Positions 18,473-28,713 of a stretch of 64,000 bases of DNA are shown here, piece by piece. The position numbers and the translations under genes are program-made. The notes beneath the pieces are model-generated. The model was not told the DNA's origin, did not search any database, and was given only the letters and a program-made list of their open reading frames with translations. Numbering within the stretch: the stretch's first letter is position 1; each line of letters opens with the position of its first letter. Origin of the DNA: Salinimonas iocasae (GTDB taxonomy: Bacteria > Pseudomonadota > Gammaproteobacteria > Enterobacterales > Alteromonadaceae); contig NZ_CP039852.1 of the NCBI RefSeq assembly GCF_006228385.1, forward strand, positions 2,806,001-2,870,000, written 5' to 3'.

Positions 18473-19201
18473 TTAGTTATCGGCACGCCACGATTGCATT
18501 TTAGCTTTTAATTTTAACATGGCCTGACTGTGAATCTGGCTGACCCGTGATTCACTGACATCGAGCACTTCACCAATTTCGCGTAAATTCAACTCTTCAT
18601 CATAGTATAACGACAACACAATTGCTTCACGCTCAGGCAATGTAGTGATTGCCTGTGCAAGGGCCTTTTGAAACGCCCCCTGCATTAAATCTTCTAAAGG
18701 CAAATCGTTGCCCTGGTTAGTCGGTGCGGTGATAACATCTTCCGACACCCCTAAATCTTCGATCCCCACCAGCTTGCCCGCATTTACTTCATTAAGCATC
18801 TGATGGTAGGTATCAATATCGACATTCAGTTTTTCTGCAATTTCGGTATCCCGGGCATCGCGACCGGTTTCCCGTTCAACCTCCTTAATTGCATCGGTTA
18901 TCGCTCTGCCATTTTTATGTACAGAGCGCGGTGTCCAGTCGCCTTTACGTATTTCATCAAGCATCGCCCCACGAATACGGATACCGGCGAAGGTTTCGAA
19001 ACTGGCACCTTTTGAACCGTCAAAATTTCGTGCAGCTTCCAGCAAACCTATCATCCCGGCTTGAATCAAATCATCTACCAGCACACTTGCAGGTAGTCGC
19101 GCCATCAAATGATGGGCGATACGTTTGACCAGAGAAGCGTGTCTTTCGACAAGCTGAGATTTATCGATTTGCTGTGAGTAAGCAGCCGCTTTGCTATTCA
19201 A
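18473..19201 (-). CDS. fliA: Flagellar sigma factor sigma-28
   Basis: This 242-residue group 3 sigma factor has region 2 (LVERHASLVKRIAHHL, then DDLIQAGMIGLLEAARNFD), the RIRGAMLDEIR stretch, region 3 and region 4 with the helix-turn-helix ending in SESRVSQIHSQAMLKL. It directs late flagellar and chemotaxis transcription from promoters such as those seen before the flagellins, fliS and the chemoreceptor gene. It overlaps flhG by 4 bases. The anti-sigma gene flgM is not in the window. Confidence 0.96.
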   Translation of the reverse strand: MNSKAAAYSQQIDKSQLVERHASLVKRIAHHLMARLPASVLVDDLIQAGMIGLLEAARNFDGSKGASFETFAGIRIRGAMLDEIRKGDWTPRSVHKNGRAITDAIKEVERETGRDARDTEIAEKLNVDIDTYHQMLNEVNAGKLVGIEDLGVSEDVITAPTNQGNDLPLEDLMQGAFQKALAQAITTLPEREAIVLSLYYDEELNLREIGEVLDVSESRVSQIHSQAMLKLKAKMQSWRADN

Positions 19202-20064
19202 CGTTGCGTTCCCGTTGCTTTTTGAGAAATTAACTGTTCAATGAAAAACTCCAGGTGCCCGCCCGGCTGATTAGGTATCGGCCAGTTCGCTGCATTGTTT
19301 GCCAGTCGAGAAATGGCAACCGCTGCAGGAGAACCTGGGAATGCATCCACAATTGCAGTTTGTTTTCGTACTGCGCGACGAATATTTTCATCGAAAGGAA
19401 TGGTTGCGACTAACTCTAGTGCAACATCTAAAAAACGACCAGTGACTTTGGATAACTTACTGAAAAGCTCCTGTCCTTCTCTGGCATCCCTGACCATATT
19501 AGCCACAATTTTGAAGCGGAACACACCGTGCTCGCGATTCAGAATTTTTATCAGTGCGTAGGCATCCGTCAGTGAGGTGGGTTCATCACACACCACTACC
19601 ATAATATCCTGCGATGCTTTGGAGAAACTTAGCACCATATCAGATATGCCTGCGGCGGTATCTACTATCAACACGTCTATCTGTGTACGCAACTCGCTGA
19701 ATGCACGAATAAGACCGGCATGTTCGGTAGGAGTGAGCTCCGCCATGGATTGTGTGCCTGACGTAGCCGGCGCTATTTTTATACCATGTGGGCCTGTCAC
19801 CAACACTTCGTCCAGCGTGCATTCACCCGATAAAACGTGCGCGAGATTTTTCTCTACACGTAAGCCGAGCATAACATCCACATTCGCCAGCCCCAGGTCA
19901 GCATCAAGCACCATTACACGCTTGCCCTGCTTGGCCATAGAGATGGCGGTATTAAGGGTGATGTTAGTCTTACCTACCCCGCCTTTACCGCCGGTTACGG
20001 CGATAACTTTGATTAACCGTGACTGATTCATCTTTCGTAAGCTACTCGCTTGATCTTCAATCAT
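19198..20064 (-). CDS. flhG: Flagellar number regulator FlhG (FleN), MinD-like ATPase
   Basis: 288 residues with the deviant Walker A VTGGKGGVGKTNITLN near residue 24, DADLGLANVDVMLG and the DTAAGIS Walker B region. FlhG restrains flagellar number by acting on FlhF and the FlrA/FleQ master regulator. The N-terminal segment LRKMNQSRL may correspond to the FlhF-activating DQAxxLR region (here DQASSLRKM). It overlaps flhF and fliA by 4 bases each, giving an operon of flhF-flhG-fliA. Confidence 0.95.
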   Translation of the reverse strand: MIEDQASSLRKMNQSRLIKVIAVTGGKGGVGKTNITLNTAISMAKQGKRVMVLDADLGLANVDVMLGLRVEKNLAHVLSGECTLDEVLVTGPHGIKIAPATSGTQSMAELTPTEHAGLIRAFSELRTQIDVLIVDTAAGISDMVLSFSKASQDIMVVVCDEPTSLTDAYALIKILNREHGVFRFKIVANMVRDAREGQELFSKLSKVTGRFLDVALELVATIPFDENIRRAVRKQTAIVDAFPGSPAAVAISRLANNAANWPIPNQPGGHLEFFIEQLISQKATGTQR

Positions 20065-21518
20065 ACTGCCTGTGCTGAATTTTGAAGGTGATTGCCGTTA
20101 GTATGATTCAAACCGTACTTTTTATAAAGCTTTGCAGCGGCTGATACCAGAGATTTTGCATCCGCCACCTTAATATCTTCAGGAACCTGCTGACCATCAG
20201 TGACATAACTCACCGGCAACGCATGTTCGATTGCTACGCTAAGCACCTCACCCAGGCTATAACATTCGTCCAGCTTCGTGAAAATACAGCCATCCAGTTT
20301 CACGCCATCAAACGCGTTGATTATACGTTGCAGCGCCGGATATTGCGTATTAGCTTGCGCAACAAGGTACTTTCTCACCGGTTGCATCTGACCATTGTCA
20401 AACTTCGATAACTGCTTAATTAACCGGCTATCACGCTGGCTGAATCCTGCTGTATCAATAAGCACCATACGCTTGTGACGTAACTGAAACAACAGCTCTG
20501 CCAACTCTTCGCTGGACTGCGCCTTACGCACTGTACAGCCGATGATTTTGCCGTACGTTGCCAGCTGCTCATACGCTGCAATCCGATAAGTATCAATGGT
20601 AATCATCGCCACTTCATCTGCGCCGTATTTCTGTGCATAGCGGGCTGCCAGTTTCGCCACCGTAGTCGTTTTGCCTGTACCGGTGGGTCCCACCAGCGCA
20701 ACCACACCGGTTTGTTGCAGAATATCATTACCTGATACATGAAGACGATTAGCCAAAAGGTTGAGTAGGTATACCCACGCTTCACGCTCGTTATATTCTT
20801 TAGGCGTGTAGTTAACCAGTTGCTCTGCCAGTGAATAGCTCAGGCCCATCCCTTCAAGACAACGGGTAAGGTAGCAATGCGTCGGGCTTTGACGCTGCTG
20901 CTTATCATTCATCAGCCCGGCCACCTGAAACTGCAGCACGTTGCGCAGCGATGCCAATTCTTCTTTGATTGCATCCAGATCACTCTGGCTGGTTTGTGCA
21001 TCAGACGCGGACTGACCTGTGAACTGTGTAGCTGTATCGCTGTGTGCTACCGGACGTTCCAGATCCAGCTCATGATCATCTTCAAAATAATTAATATTGT
21101 GACCGCGCGGGGCAGGCTGTTCTGCGCGTGCGCTGGGTGCTGGCCGTGAAGGAGCTTGTGCTGGCCGCGAAGGAGCTTGCGCTGCAGCATTGATAGATTC
21201 TGACACCGGGTGCGCCGGTGCCTGACGCTGCGCTTTTTCGACCTGTTTTTCCAGCAATGCGCGCAGGCTATCAGGGCCATCATCGCCAATAATCTCGCTC
21301 AGGCTTGGTACAGCTTTACCCGCTGCTGATTGCTTTTGTGATGCAGCCGGACGCTTAGCCTGCAGGTTCACTTCCGGTTCTTTATCGTAGGCTGCTACCA
21401 GCTCGATGCCATCAGCAACCTTGCGGTTTGACATGATTACCGCATCACTGCCCAGTTCAGCTTTCACTGCATTCATCGCTTCGCGCATGTCTTTGCCAAA
21501 AAAACGTCTGATTTTCAT
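20061..21518 (-). CDS. flhF: SRP-type GTPase FlhF
   Basis: 485 residues: a basic start MKIRRFFGKDMREAMNAVK with the conserved nucleotide-associated ELGSDAVIMSNR, a Pro/Ala-rich B region (about 80-190) containing a tandem QAPSRPA repeat, and the NG GTPase domain with P-loop VGPTGTGKTTTVAKLA near residue 275, DTAGFSQRD and TKLDECYSLG. FlhF recruits early flagellar parts to the cell pole. The DNA repeat behind QAPSRPA is about 21 bases, near 21130-21180. Confidence 0.95.
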   Translation of the reverse strand: MKIRRFFGKDMREAMNAVKAELGSDAVIMSNRKVADGIELVAAYDKEPEVNLQAKRPAASQKQSAAGKAVPSLSEIIGDDGPDSLRALLEKQVEKAQRQAPAHPVSESINAAAQAPSRPAQAPSRPAPSARAEQPAPRGHNINYFEDDHELDLERPVAHSDTATQFTGQSASDAQTSQSDLDAIKEELASLRNVLQFQVAGLMNDKQQRQSPTHCYLTRCLEGMGLSYSLAEQLVNYTPKEYNEREAWVYLLNLLANRLHVSGNDILQQTGVVALVGPTGTGKTTTVAKLAARYAQKYGADEVAMITIDTYRIAAYEQLATYGKIIGCTVRKAQSSEELAELLFQLRHKRMVLIDTAGFSQRDSRLIKQLSKFDNGQMQPVRKYLVAQANTQYPALQRIINAFDGVKLDGCIFTKLDECYSLGEVLSVAIEHALPVSYVTDGQQVPEDIKVADAKSLVSAAAKLYKKYGLNHTNGNHLQNSAQAV

Positions 21519-21547
21519 TGCAACCTCTTTACAAGCCGTGTGTCAGA

Positions 21548-23647
21548 TTATTGACCCACTGAACTGACAATTCTTATTTGTTTGTCATCCGGCACTTCCT
21601 GATATGACAGGACGTTCAGGCCATTGACAGAATATTTAAAGAAGCGGGATAGCACGGGTCTTAGCATTCCCGATGTCAGCAGTACCGCTGGTTCACCGGC
21701 TAATTCCTGCTGCTGACTGGCTTGTTGTAATGATTTTTGTAGCCTGTCAGCAAGACCTGGTTCGATGCCTGCGCCATCTTCTCCGCCTGCCTGTAATGAC
21801 TGGTGCAACATCTGTTCCAACTCTGGCGCCAGAGTTATGACGGGGATTTCGGCGGTGCCCTGACAAATCTCCTGGGCGATAAGTCGCTTGAGTGAAATAC
21901 GTACGGCAGACACCAGCACATCAGGATCCTGGCTCTTAGTGCCGTATTCACTCAATGTCTGAACAATCGTACGCATATCGCGGATAGGCACGCCCTCAAA
22001 AAGCAGTGTCTGCAAGACTTTAACCACTGTACTGAGCGGTAAAATATCCGGAACCAGTCCTTCCACAAGTTTTGGATTTGATTTGGCCAGCATATCCAGT
22101 AACTGCTGCACCTCTTCATGGCCCAGTAACTGATATGCATTATTGGTAAGTAGCTGTGATAAATGCGTGGCAACAACAGTGGCGGCATCGACAACGGTAT
22201 AGCCTAGTGTTTGCGCGTGCTCACGCTGGCTAGGCTTAATCCATACCGCATCCAGACCGAAAGCCGGGTCCTGAGTCGTCCGTCCTTCCAGATTACCGAA
22301 CACCTGCCCCGGGTTAATTGCCAGTTCTTCATCATGACTGATCTGCGCATCGCCAATTGTCACGCCTAACATGGCAATCGTATAGGCGTTGGGGTCCAGA
22401 TCCAGATTATCGCGAATGTGCACAGGGGGAATCAAAAAGCCCAGCTCCTGCGACAGCTTTTTACGTACACCTTTGATACGGGTCAGCAATTCGCCCCCCT
22501 GGGATTTATCGACCAGCGGGATCAGACGGTAGCCCACCTCCAGACCCACTGTATCGACTTGCTGTACATCGTCCCAGCCAAGTTCTTTTGCTTCCGGCGC
22601 CTCGAGCGGCTCATCAGTAGCCAATGATGTTGCAGCTGGCTCCAGCTCAGCTTTTTTCGCCTGTTTGGTTTGCCAGTAAGCATAGCCACCGGCAATGGCC
22701 GAGAAGCCTAAAAATGCAATGTGCGGCATGCCCGGAATGATACCCATCACAAATAGTACTGCAGAGGCAATATACAGCGCCTGCTGATTGCCTAACTGGC
22801 TGCGTATCTCTTTGCCCATTTCCTGGGTTTCGTTTTCGCGGGTAACAATGATTGCAGTAGCAACAGATAACAGCAGCGATGGAATTTGCGCGACCAAACC
22901 ATCACCAATGGTCAGAATCGTATAGACCTCAACAGCGTTACCAAAGGTCAGATCGTGCTGAATCATACCGATGAACAGGCCACCGACAATATTGATAAGC
23001 ATAATAAACAGGCCAGCTACCGCATCCCCTTTTACAAACTTGGACGCACCGTCCATAGATCCGTAAAAGTCGGCTTCAGCGGTGATTTCCTCTCGACGTT
23101 GACGGGCCTGATCCTGGTCTATATAACCAGCATTCAAATCCGCATCGATAGCCATCTGTTTCCCGGGCATAGCGTCAAGGGTAAAGCGGGCATTAACTTC
23201 TGAGATACGTCCGGCACCAGCGGTTACTACCTTAAAGTTAATAATCAGCAAGATAGCAAATACCACCACACCAACAGCGTAATTACCGCCAATGACCACG
23301 GCACCGAAGGCTTCTATCACCTTACCGGCCGCATCACCACCTTCATGGCCGTACAATAAGACCACCCGGGTAGAGGCAACATTAAGTGCCAGCCTGAGTA
23401 CGGTGGCAATAAGCAGGACAAGTGGAAAGATACCAAAGTCTATCGGACGCTGGGTGAAGACTGCCACCAGGATGATGACCAGCGATAAGGCGATGTTGAA
23501 ACTGAAGAGCACGTCCAGCAGGAACGGCGGCATCGGCAGGATAACCATGCCCATAATGGCCAACAGAACGATAGGTGCGCCCAGACCGCTGGTGAACTTT
23601 TGCAACTGATTTTTATCGAACCGCTGAAGATAAGCTGCTAACTGCAT
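21548..23647 (-). CDS. flhA: Flagellar export gate protein FlhA
   Basis: 699 residues with about eight membrane helices in the first 330, including the conserved cytoplasmic loop with NARFTLDAMPGKQMAIDADL, and a C-terminal cytosolic ring domain. It forms the nonameric gate that binds chaperone-substrate pairs and couples export to proton flow. The start MQLAAYLQRFDKNQLQ is used; its ribosome site is weak. A sigma-54-type promoter lies about 60 bases upstream, suggesting that flhA begins a transcription unit with flhF-flhG-fliA and che. Confidence 0.97.
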   Translation of the reverse strand: MQLAAYLQRFDKNQLQKFTSGLGAPIVLLAIMGMVILPMPPFLLDVLFSFNIALSLVIILVAVFTQRPIDFGIFPLVLLIATVLRLALNVASTRVVLLYGHEGGDAAGKVIEAFGAVVIGGNYAVGVVVFAILLIINFKVVTAGAGRISEVNARFTLDAMPGKQMAIDADLNAGYIDQDQARQRREEITAEADFYGSMDGASKFVKGDAVAGLFIMLINIVGGLFIGMIQHDLTFGNAVEVYTILTIGDGLVAQIPSLLLSVATAIIVTRENETQEMGKEIRSQLGNQQALYIASAVLFVMGIIPGMPHIAFLGFSAIAGGYAYWQTKQAKKAELEPAATSLATDEPLEAPEAKELGWDDVQQVDTVGLEVGYRLIPLVDKSQGGELLTRIKGVRKKLSQELGFLIPPVHIRDNLDLDPNAYTIAMLGVTIGDAQISHDEELAINPGQVFGNLEGRTTQDPAFGLDAVWIKPSQREHAQTLGYTVVDAATVVATHLSQLLTNNAYQLLGHEEVQQLLDMLAKSNPKLVEGLVPDILPLSTVVKVLQTLLFEGVPIRDMRTIVQTLSEYGTKSQDPDVLVSAVRISLKRLIAQEICQGTAEIPVITLAPELEQMLHQSLQAGGEDGAGIEPGLADRLQKSLQQASQQQELAGEPAVLLTSGMLRPVLSRFFKYSVNGLNVLSYQEVPDDKQIRIVSSVGQ

Positions 23648-23705
23648 TGCGTGGAATCTCTCACTATCAGAATTTTGACGCTAAAAGAATGCGATAGCTC
23701 AGGTA

Positions 23706-23723
23706 TTTCAACTACCGTGCCAT
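23706..23723 (-). promoter_or_regulatory. Putative sigma-54 promoter upstream of flhA
   Basis: Minus strand reads ATGGCACGGTAGTTGAAA: a perfect TGGCACG -24 element, four bases, then TTGA in place of TTGC at -12. The GG-N10-G spacing is right, with one mismatch in the invariant -12 GC. It falls in the 163-base gap between flhB and flhA. Confidence 0.6.
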
Positions 23724-23810
23724 AATTAGAGGTCGTTTTTTGACAGAGAAAAGCTGTGAGATAAACCAGCAACAAATCAGCCGCATACGAAGAAATCGTA
23801 TTCGCGATTA

Positions 23811-24935
23811 TCAGCGGCGAAGCTCTTCAGGAATAGGTAAATCTTTTTTCAGTGGCTTAGGACGCTGACCTTTACCCGCTTTATAAGCGCGTAGCTGATA
23901 AACATAGGCCAAGACCTGGGCCACCGCCATAAATAACTTATTGGGTACTTCCTCGTTCACTTCCGTAGAGTAGAAAATAGCCCGCGTTAGCATGGGTGAA
24001 GGAATAAGCGGAACATCGTGCGCCGTAGCGATTTTACGAATGTGCATAGCCAGTTCATCCTGGCCTTTGGCGACGACCACCGGTGCACGGTTGCCGTCTT
24101 CCTCGTATTTAATAGCGACCGAATAGTGGGTTGGGTTGGTAACCACCACATCAGCTTCGGGGACATCCTGCATCATGCGGTTGGCTGCAGCCTGAAACTG
24201 TAAGCGGCGGATTCGGCCTTTGACCTGCGGATCCCCTTCTGCGTTTTTGTGCTCGTCTTTTACTTCCTGTTTGGTCATTTTCATTTCTTTGTTGTGCTTA
24301 TGCATTTGATACGGCACATCGAAAATCGCAATGGGAATCATGCCCAGCGTCAGAAATAAAAAAGCCCATTCCAGCATGGTCATGGCATGAAACAGGTTCA
24401 GCGGATACATCTCGCGGTCAAGGTGCAATGCTTCGTTTCTAAAGTAAAACAGTGCGCCAATCGCAATCGCGCCGATAACTAAAAACTTGGCAATGGCTTT
24501 GAGTAACTCCACCACAGCATTGGGCCCAAGCATGCGCTTAAAGCCATTAATGGGGTTGATTTTATTGGCTTTCGGGGCGGCCGATTTCCAGCTGAAGTTA
24601 TATCCGCCCAATGCGACACTGCCGTAAATGCCGGCCAGCATAGATACAATCATATATACCAATACCGGCCAGGCCACGGACATCAGTGCTTCACCGCTTG
24701 CAGAAAACATGTGGGAGATATCGTAAGTTTCGTCACGTGACAGCGTGAACATGCGTTTTGTCATGACGTAAATGTCTTCAGCGATAATACCGCCCATGAG
24801 CAAAAACATCACAGCACTGACAATCAATACCAGCGCCGTGGATAATTCTTTGGATCGGGCAAGCTGGCCCTTTTTTCGGGCATCATCGAGCTTTTTCTGT
24901 GTGGGTTCTTCTGTTTTATCCTGAGCGTCAGACAC
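23811..24935 (-). CDS. flhB: Flagellar export switch protein FlhB
   Basis: 374 residues with four membrane helices in the first 215 and a cytosolic domain containing the autocleavage site NPTH (VVTNPTHYSVAIKY) near residue 266. Cleavage there accompanies the change from rod/hook to filament export, in concert with FliK. The N-terminus is rich in Glu, Lys and Asp (KTEEPTQKKLDDARKKGQ), as usual. It follows fliR with 12 bases between. Confidence 0.97.
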   Translation of the reverse strand: MSDAQDKTEEPTQKKLDDARKKGQLARSKELSTALVLIVSAVMFLLMGGIIAEDIYVMTKRMFTLSRDETYDISHMFSASGEALMSVAWPVLVYMIVSMLAGIYGSVALGGYNFSWKSAAPKANKINPINGFKRMLGPNAVVELLKAIAKFLVIGAIAIGALFYFRNEALHLDREMYPLNLFHAMTMLEWAFLFLTLGMIPIAIFDVPYQMHKHNKEMKMTKQEVKDEHKNAEGDPQVKGRIRRLQFQAAANRMMQDVPEADVVVTNPTHYSVAIKYEEDGNRAPVVVAKGQDELAMHIRKIATAHDVPLIPSPMLTRAIFYSTEVNEEVPNKLFMAVAQVLAYVYQLRAYKAGKGQRPKPLKKDLPIPEELRR

Positions 24936-24947
24936 GATCTCCCCTCC

Positions 24948-25730
24948 CTAACCCGGGCAAATCCGAACCAGTTCACACATGAACTGTTCAGCCCTGTTCC
25001 ACTGCGCCGAGAAATGGGCAGTAAAGTTATCCAGCGTGATCCAGATAACCAGTAAGCCAGTGATTTGCGCTATAGAAAAACCAATGCTGAAAATGTTCAG
25101 CTGCGGCGTAGCCTTTGTCATGACTCCAAAGGCCAGATTAACGATCAGCAACGATACAATAGACGCCAGTGATAATGTGACGGCGGAAATAAACATCCAC
25201 GCGCCCCAGTGGGCTATCTCTCGCAATTGCTCGCCGGTAAACCAGGCACCGCCAATGGGAAAGGCATCGAAACTGGCCACCACCATCTGAATCATTGACA
25301 AATGACCGTCCATTGTCCAGAACAATAGCGTTGCCAGAATAAGATAAAACTGACCCACCGCAGGCACATTAATACCATTCACCGGGTCAACGATTGAAGC
25401 GAAGCCCAACCCTGTCTGCATAGCAACAATCTGGCCTGCCAACACAAAGGTGTTCAACACCATCATGGAAATAAACCCCATGGCGACACCGATGAGAAGC
25501 TGGCGAATAATTTCCATAAAGGTGCCCAGCCCGACCAGATTATCAATCGGTACAGGGTCAACCACCGGCATAATGATGAGCGCAAGAAAAGCTGCGAGCA
25601 GGGCCCTGACCGGTGGCGGCATTGTCTTGGCACTAATCCCAATCATCGCTGCAAACATGCCGCTTATTCGCATAAACGGTAACATTAAGTCAGCCAGAAA
25701 CTGGAATATAACACCAAGCTCGTATTGCAT
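24948..25730 (-). CDS. fliR: Flagellar export protein FliR
   Basis: 260-residue membrane protein with about six hydrophobic segments, including GISAKTMPPPVRALLAAFLA and the conserved AGQIVAMQTGLGFASIVDP stretch. FliR joins FliP and FliQ in the export channel core. It lies 2 bases after fliQ in the order fliP-fliQ-fliR-flhB. Confidence 0.96.
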   Translation of the reverse strand: MQYELGVIFQFLADLMLPFMRISGMFAAMIGISAKTMPPPVRALLAAFLALIIMPVVDPVPIDNLVGLGTFMEIIRQLLIGVAMGFISMMVLNTFVLAGQIVAMQTGLGFASIVDPVNGINVPAVGQFYLILATLLFWTMDGHLSMIQMVVASFDAFPIGGAWFTGEQLREIAHWGAWMFISAVTLSLASIVSLLIVNLAFGVMTKATPQLNIFSIGFSIAQITGLLVIWITLDNFTAHFSAQWNRAEQFMCELVRICPG

Positions 25731-25732
25731 TA

Positions 25733-26002
25733 TCAGCCAACAACCTGCGGAATTTGCTCAACCATATGATAGAAATAATCCATCAGTTTTTTCACCAGCC
25801 AGTTGCCGCCCCAGCTTAACGCCAGTAATGTGACGATGAGACGTGGCAGGAAACTCATGGTTTGCTCGTTGATTGATGTAGCCGCCTGGAATACTGCCAC
25901 AATTAACCCCACAATCAGGCTGGGAACAATGACGGCAGATACCAGCAAAATAACCATAAACATGGCTTCACGCAGTATCTCTACAAATACCTCGGGTGAC
26001 AT
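25733..26002 (-). CDS. fliQ: Flagellar export protein FliQ
   Basis: 89 residues with two membrane hairpin helices (about 14-42 and 52-75) and the conserved AATSINEQTMSFLPRL loop. FliQ wraps around the FliP/FliR channel. Size and order between fliP and fliR are standard. Confidence 0.96.
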   Translation of the reverse strand: MSPEVFVEILREAMFMVILLVSAVIVPSLIVGLIVAVFQAATSINEQTMSFLPRLIVTLLALSWGGNWLVKKLMDYFYHMVEQIPQVVG

Positions 26003-26010
26003 ATCGCCTC

Positions 26011-26772
26011 CTACACGCCCATTCCAAAGCTGGTAGCCAGGGTACCAAAAATCAGGTTCCAGCCATCCACCAGTACAAATAACATTAGCTTAAAGGGCAG
26101 TGATACAATCATGGGTGATAGCATCATCATACCCATCGCCATGAGTATAGATGCCACTACCAAATCAATAATCAAAAAAGGGATAAACAACATAAAGCCT
26201 ATCTGAAACGCCGTTTTCAGTTCGCTGGTAACAAACGACGGAATTAAGATTGTCAGTGGCACTTCGGAAGGCTCCTGGTACTTATCCTCATCTCCGGCAA
26301 TACGCACAAAGGTTTCTAAATCTTTGACACGGGTTTGCGATAACATGAAAGCTCGCATGGGTTCCTTCGCTTCATCAAAAGCCTCTTTACTGGTCATCTG
26401 CTCGTCAAGATACGGCTGTAACGCCTTTTCGTTAATCTGATCAAAAACCGGCGCCATGATAAACAACGATAAAAACAGACTGACCCCGATTAAAATCTGA
26501 TTAGACGGCGATTGCTGCAAACCAATCGCCTGACGCAGAATCGACAGCACAACAATGATGCGGGTGAATGAGGTCATCATCATGATAAACGCCGGTATCA
26601 GACTCAGCGCTGTCATGATGAACAGCGCCTGCAACGTCATCGAATAATCCTGTGTACCATCCGGGTTTGTAGATACGGTTACAGCGGAAATCCCCTGCTG
26701 CGCAAACGCAGGCATTGCCAATAGGCTTATCAGCAGTACACCCAGACAGGTTAAAAACGGTTTATTTCTCAT
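26011..26772 (-). CDS. fliP: Flagellar export protein FliP
   Basis: 253 residues with a cleavable signal peptide ([17 protein letters not shown]), then four membrane helices, including [20 protein letters not shown] and the [16 protein letters not shown] stretch typical of the FliP/SctR family. Five or six copies form the export channel. It overlaps fliO by 11 bases. Confidence 0.97.
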   Translation of the reverse strand: MRNKPFLTCLGVLLISLLAMPAFAQQGISAVTVSTNPDGTQDYSMTLQALFIMTALSLIPAFIMMMTSFTRIIVVLSILRQAIGLQQSPSNQILIGVSLFLSLFIMAPVFDQINEKALQPYLDEQMTSKEAFDEAKEPMRAFMLSQTRVKDLETFVRIAGDEDKYQEPSEVPLTILIPSFVTSELKTAFQIGFMLFIPFLIIDLVVASILMAMGMMMLSPMIVSLPFKLMLFVLVDGWNLIFGTLATSFGMGV

Positions 26773-27247
26773 CGTTATCGTCTCCCTTCACCGATGGGTT
26801 CATTTTGCCCGCCATGGCTTTAACCAACTTATCTTTAAACTGAGTGCCACTGGTAATGGTTTGCTGATTTGACGCTAAGTTTTTTTCCAGCTTGCACAGA
26901 TGAGAAATATTATGACTGGTTACCCCAATCATGTGCTGCTCATCGCCCACTTCAATAACCATGATGCGCTCTTTGGCACCGGCTACCATGCTGGCAACCA
27001 CTTTCAACTGACCACCACCACCATGAGTGACATTAAATCGTCGCATTACATAAGCAAGCGCAAAGATAATCGCAACGACCAGCAAAAGTGATAGAAAAAT
27101 TGACAGTACAGATGTGGGATTGGTGATGGACTGCGTACTTTGCGCCACCGCACGGGATGAGATTACCAGAGGGAGCAATGCGCAACCCCCTGATAAAACG
27201 AATGATTTAGCGAAGCTTTTTGATTCTCTCGATTTGACTGATAACAT
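26762..27247 (-). CDS. fliO: Flagellar export assembly protein FliO
   Basis: About 161 residues from the ATG at 27247. An N-terminal signal-like segment ends SRAVAQ, followed by a membrane helix ([21 protein letters not shown]) and a small cytosolic domain with [20 protein letters not shown]. FliO helps FliP fold and assemble. The start is uncertain: the ATG at 27247 overlaps fliN by 41 bases without a clear ribosome site, while a TTG further in, near 27160, has a strong AGGGGG upstream. The name relies on the membrane topology and position between fliN and fliP. Confidence 0.85.
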   Translation of the reverse strand: MLSVKSRESKSFAKSFVLSGGCALLPLVISSRAVAQSTQSITNPTSVLSIFLSLLLVVAIIFALAYVMRRFNVTHGGGGQLKVVASMVAGAKERIMVIEVGDEQHMIGVTSHNISHLCKLEKNLASNQQTITSGTQFKDKLVKAMAGKMNPSVKGDDNDEK

Positions 27248-27611
27248 CGGTGAGTCGGATACCAAATTTGTCGTTAACTACTACTACCTCACCATGAGCA
27301 ATCAACGTGCCATTTACTAATACATCTAATGGCTCTCCGGCAACTCGATCCAACTCGACGACCGAGCCCTGATTCAGTTGCAGTAAATTCCGTATGCTTA
27401 TCTGACTTCTGCCCACTTCCATAGAAATGGTAACCGGAATATCAAGAATGGTATCCAGCTTGCGTTTTTCCTCTGAGCTAATCGGTGCATCTTCGGTAAA
27501 TTCATCCAGCTCTGCTGGCTGAACATAGTCCTCTGCGCCCTGATTCTCTTCCGATTCAGCCTGTTCCGCCATTGCGGCAGCCCAGTCGTCCATGCCGTCT
27601 TGTTCACTCAT
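27207..27611 (-). CDS. fliN: Flagellar switch protein FliN
   Basis: 134 residues: an acidic N-terminal part (about 1-48) and the SpoA/FliN domain with LDIPVTISMEVGRSQISIRN, LNQGSVVELDRVAGEPLDVL and [12 protein letters not shown]. It forms the lower C-ring and the docking point for FliH. It lies 29 bases after fliM. Confidence 0.96.
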   Translation of the reverse strand: MSEQDGMDDWAAAMAEQAESEENQGAEDYVQPAELDEFTEDAPISSEEKRKLDTILDIPVTISMEVGRSQISIRNLLQLNQGSVVELDRVAGEPLDVLVNGTLIAHGEVVVVNDKFGIRLTDVISQIERIKKLR

Positions 27612-27640
27612 AACAATGCCTCTGGTTGCTAAGGCCTGGG

Positions 27641-28699
27641 TTACAGGTCTTCTTCAAGTACTTGCAGCTCCGCGTCATTATCAATGATGCGGCCACCGCG
27701 GGTTAATAGTTGCAGCTCTGATTTCACCGATGTAGGTCGTGGGATCTTATCGGTAATTTTCAAAGCCAGATTATCTCTGGAACGCCCCAGTTTCGCCCTG
27801 AACGTCGGTAAATCCTCAATCATCACTGTGATGTGTTCAGGCATTTCTACCGGAATAATATCGCCGGCTTTGAATTCCATCACCTGCTTGAGCGATACCT
27901 CGACATCCAGCATGTGGGTAGACAGCTCTACATCTACATCCATAATTTCATCGCGCAGAGCTTTGCTCCAGCGCAAATCGGTATCTTCTTTATCGCTTTG
28001 TACACCAGCATCCAATAGCTCCCGGATTGGCTCAAGCATTGAATACGGTAACGACACATGAAAGTCACCGCCGCCGCCATCAAGCTCGATATGAAACGAA
28101 CTGATAACGACCACCTCAGTAGGACTGACAATATTGGCCATTGCCGGGTTTACTTCAGAATCAAGGTATTCAAAAGAAACATCCATGACCGGTGCCCAGG
28201 CTTCTTTGTAATCCTCGAAAATGATTTTTAGGAGCATCTGGATAATACGACGCTCAGTAGGCGTAAATTCCCGGCCTTCGATTTTGGCGTGATAACGCCC
28301 GTCACCACCGAAGAAGTTGTCCACCAGAATAAACACCAGACGCGCTTCCATGGTGATAAGACCGGTTCCCTTTAACGGGCGAAAGCGCACCATATTCAGG
28401 CTGGTGGGCACAAACAGGGTATGTATGTACTCACCAAACTTTATCATCTGAATGCCGTTAATCGATACCTCTGCAGAGCGGCGCATCATATTAAACAGGC
28501 TAACTCGCAGATGACGGGCAAAGCGCTCGTTAACAATTTCGAGCGTTGGCATTCGCCCACGGACAATCCGATCCTGTGAGGAGAAGTCATACTCGAGCGC
28601 CGAAGAGTCAGAGGGCGACTCGCTGACCTCGTCTTCTTCTACATCATCGACACCGTGTAACAGGGCATCAATTTCATCTTGAGATAATAAATCACTCAC
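27641..28699 (-). CDS. fliM: Flagellar switch protein FliM
   Basis: 352 residues. It begins with the CheY-P-binding peptide MSDLLSQDEIDALLHGV, then the middle domain with RFARHLRVSLFNMMRR and the GGDGRYHAKIEGREFTPTE segment, and a C-terminal SpoA domain that pairs with FliN. It transmits CheY-P binding to FliG. It lies 14 bases after fliL. Confidence 0.97.
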   Translation of the reverse strand: MSDLLSQDEIDALLHGVDDVEEDEVSESPSDSSALEYDFSSQDRIVRGRMPTLEIVNERFARHLRVSLFNMMRRSAEVSINGIQMIKFGEYIHTLFVPTSLNMVRFRPLKGTGLITMEARLVFILVDNFFGGDGRYHAKIEGREFTPTERRIIQMLLKIIFEDYKEAWAPVMDVSFEYLDSEVNPAMANIVSPTEVVVISSFHIELDGGGGDFHVSLPYSMLEPIRELLDAGVQSDKEDTDLRWSKALRDEIMDVDVELSTHMLDVEVSLKQVMEFKAGDIIPVEMPEHITVMIEDLPTFRAKLGRSRDNLALKITDKIPRPTSVKSELQLLTRGGRIIDNDAELQVLEEDL

Positions 28700-28713
28700 A
28701 GTTTTTTCCTGAT

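Noticed and set aside
21130-21185. Tandem 21-base repeat in flhF as a mobile or regulatory repeat
   Set aside because: It is in frame and encodes the QAPSRPA repeat of the disordered FlhF linker; a coding microsatellite is enough to explain it.
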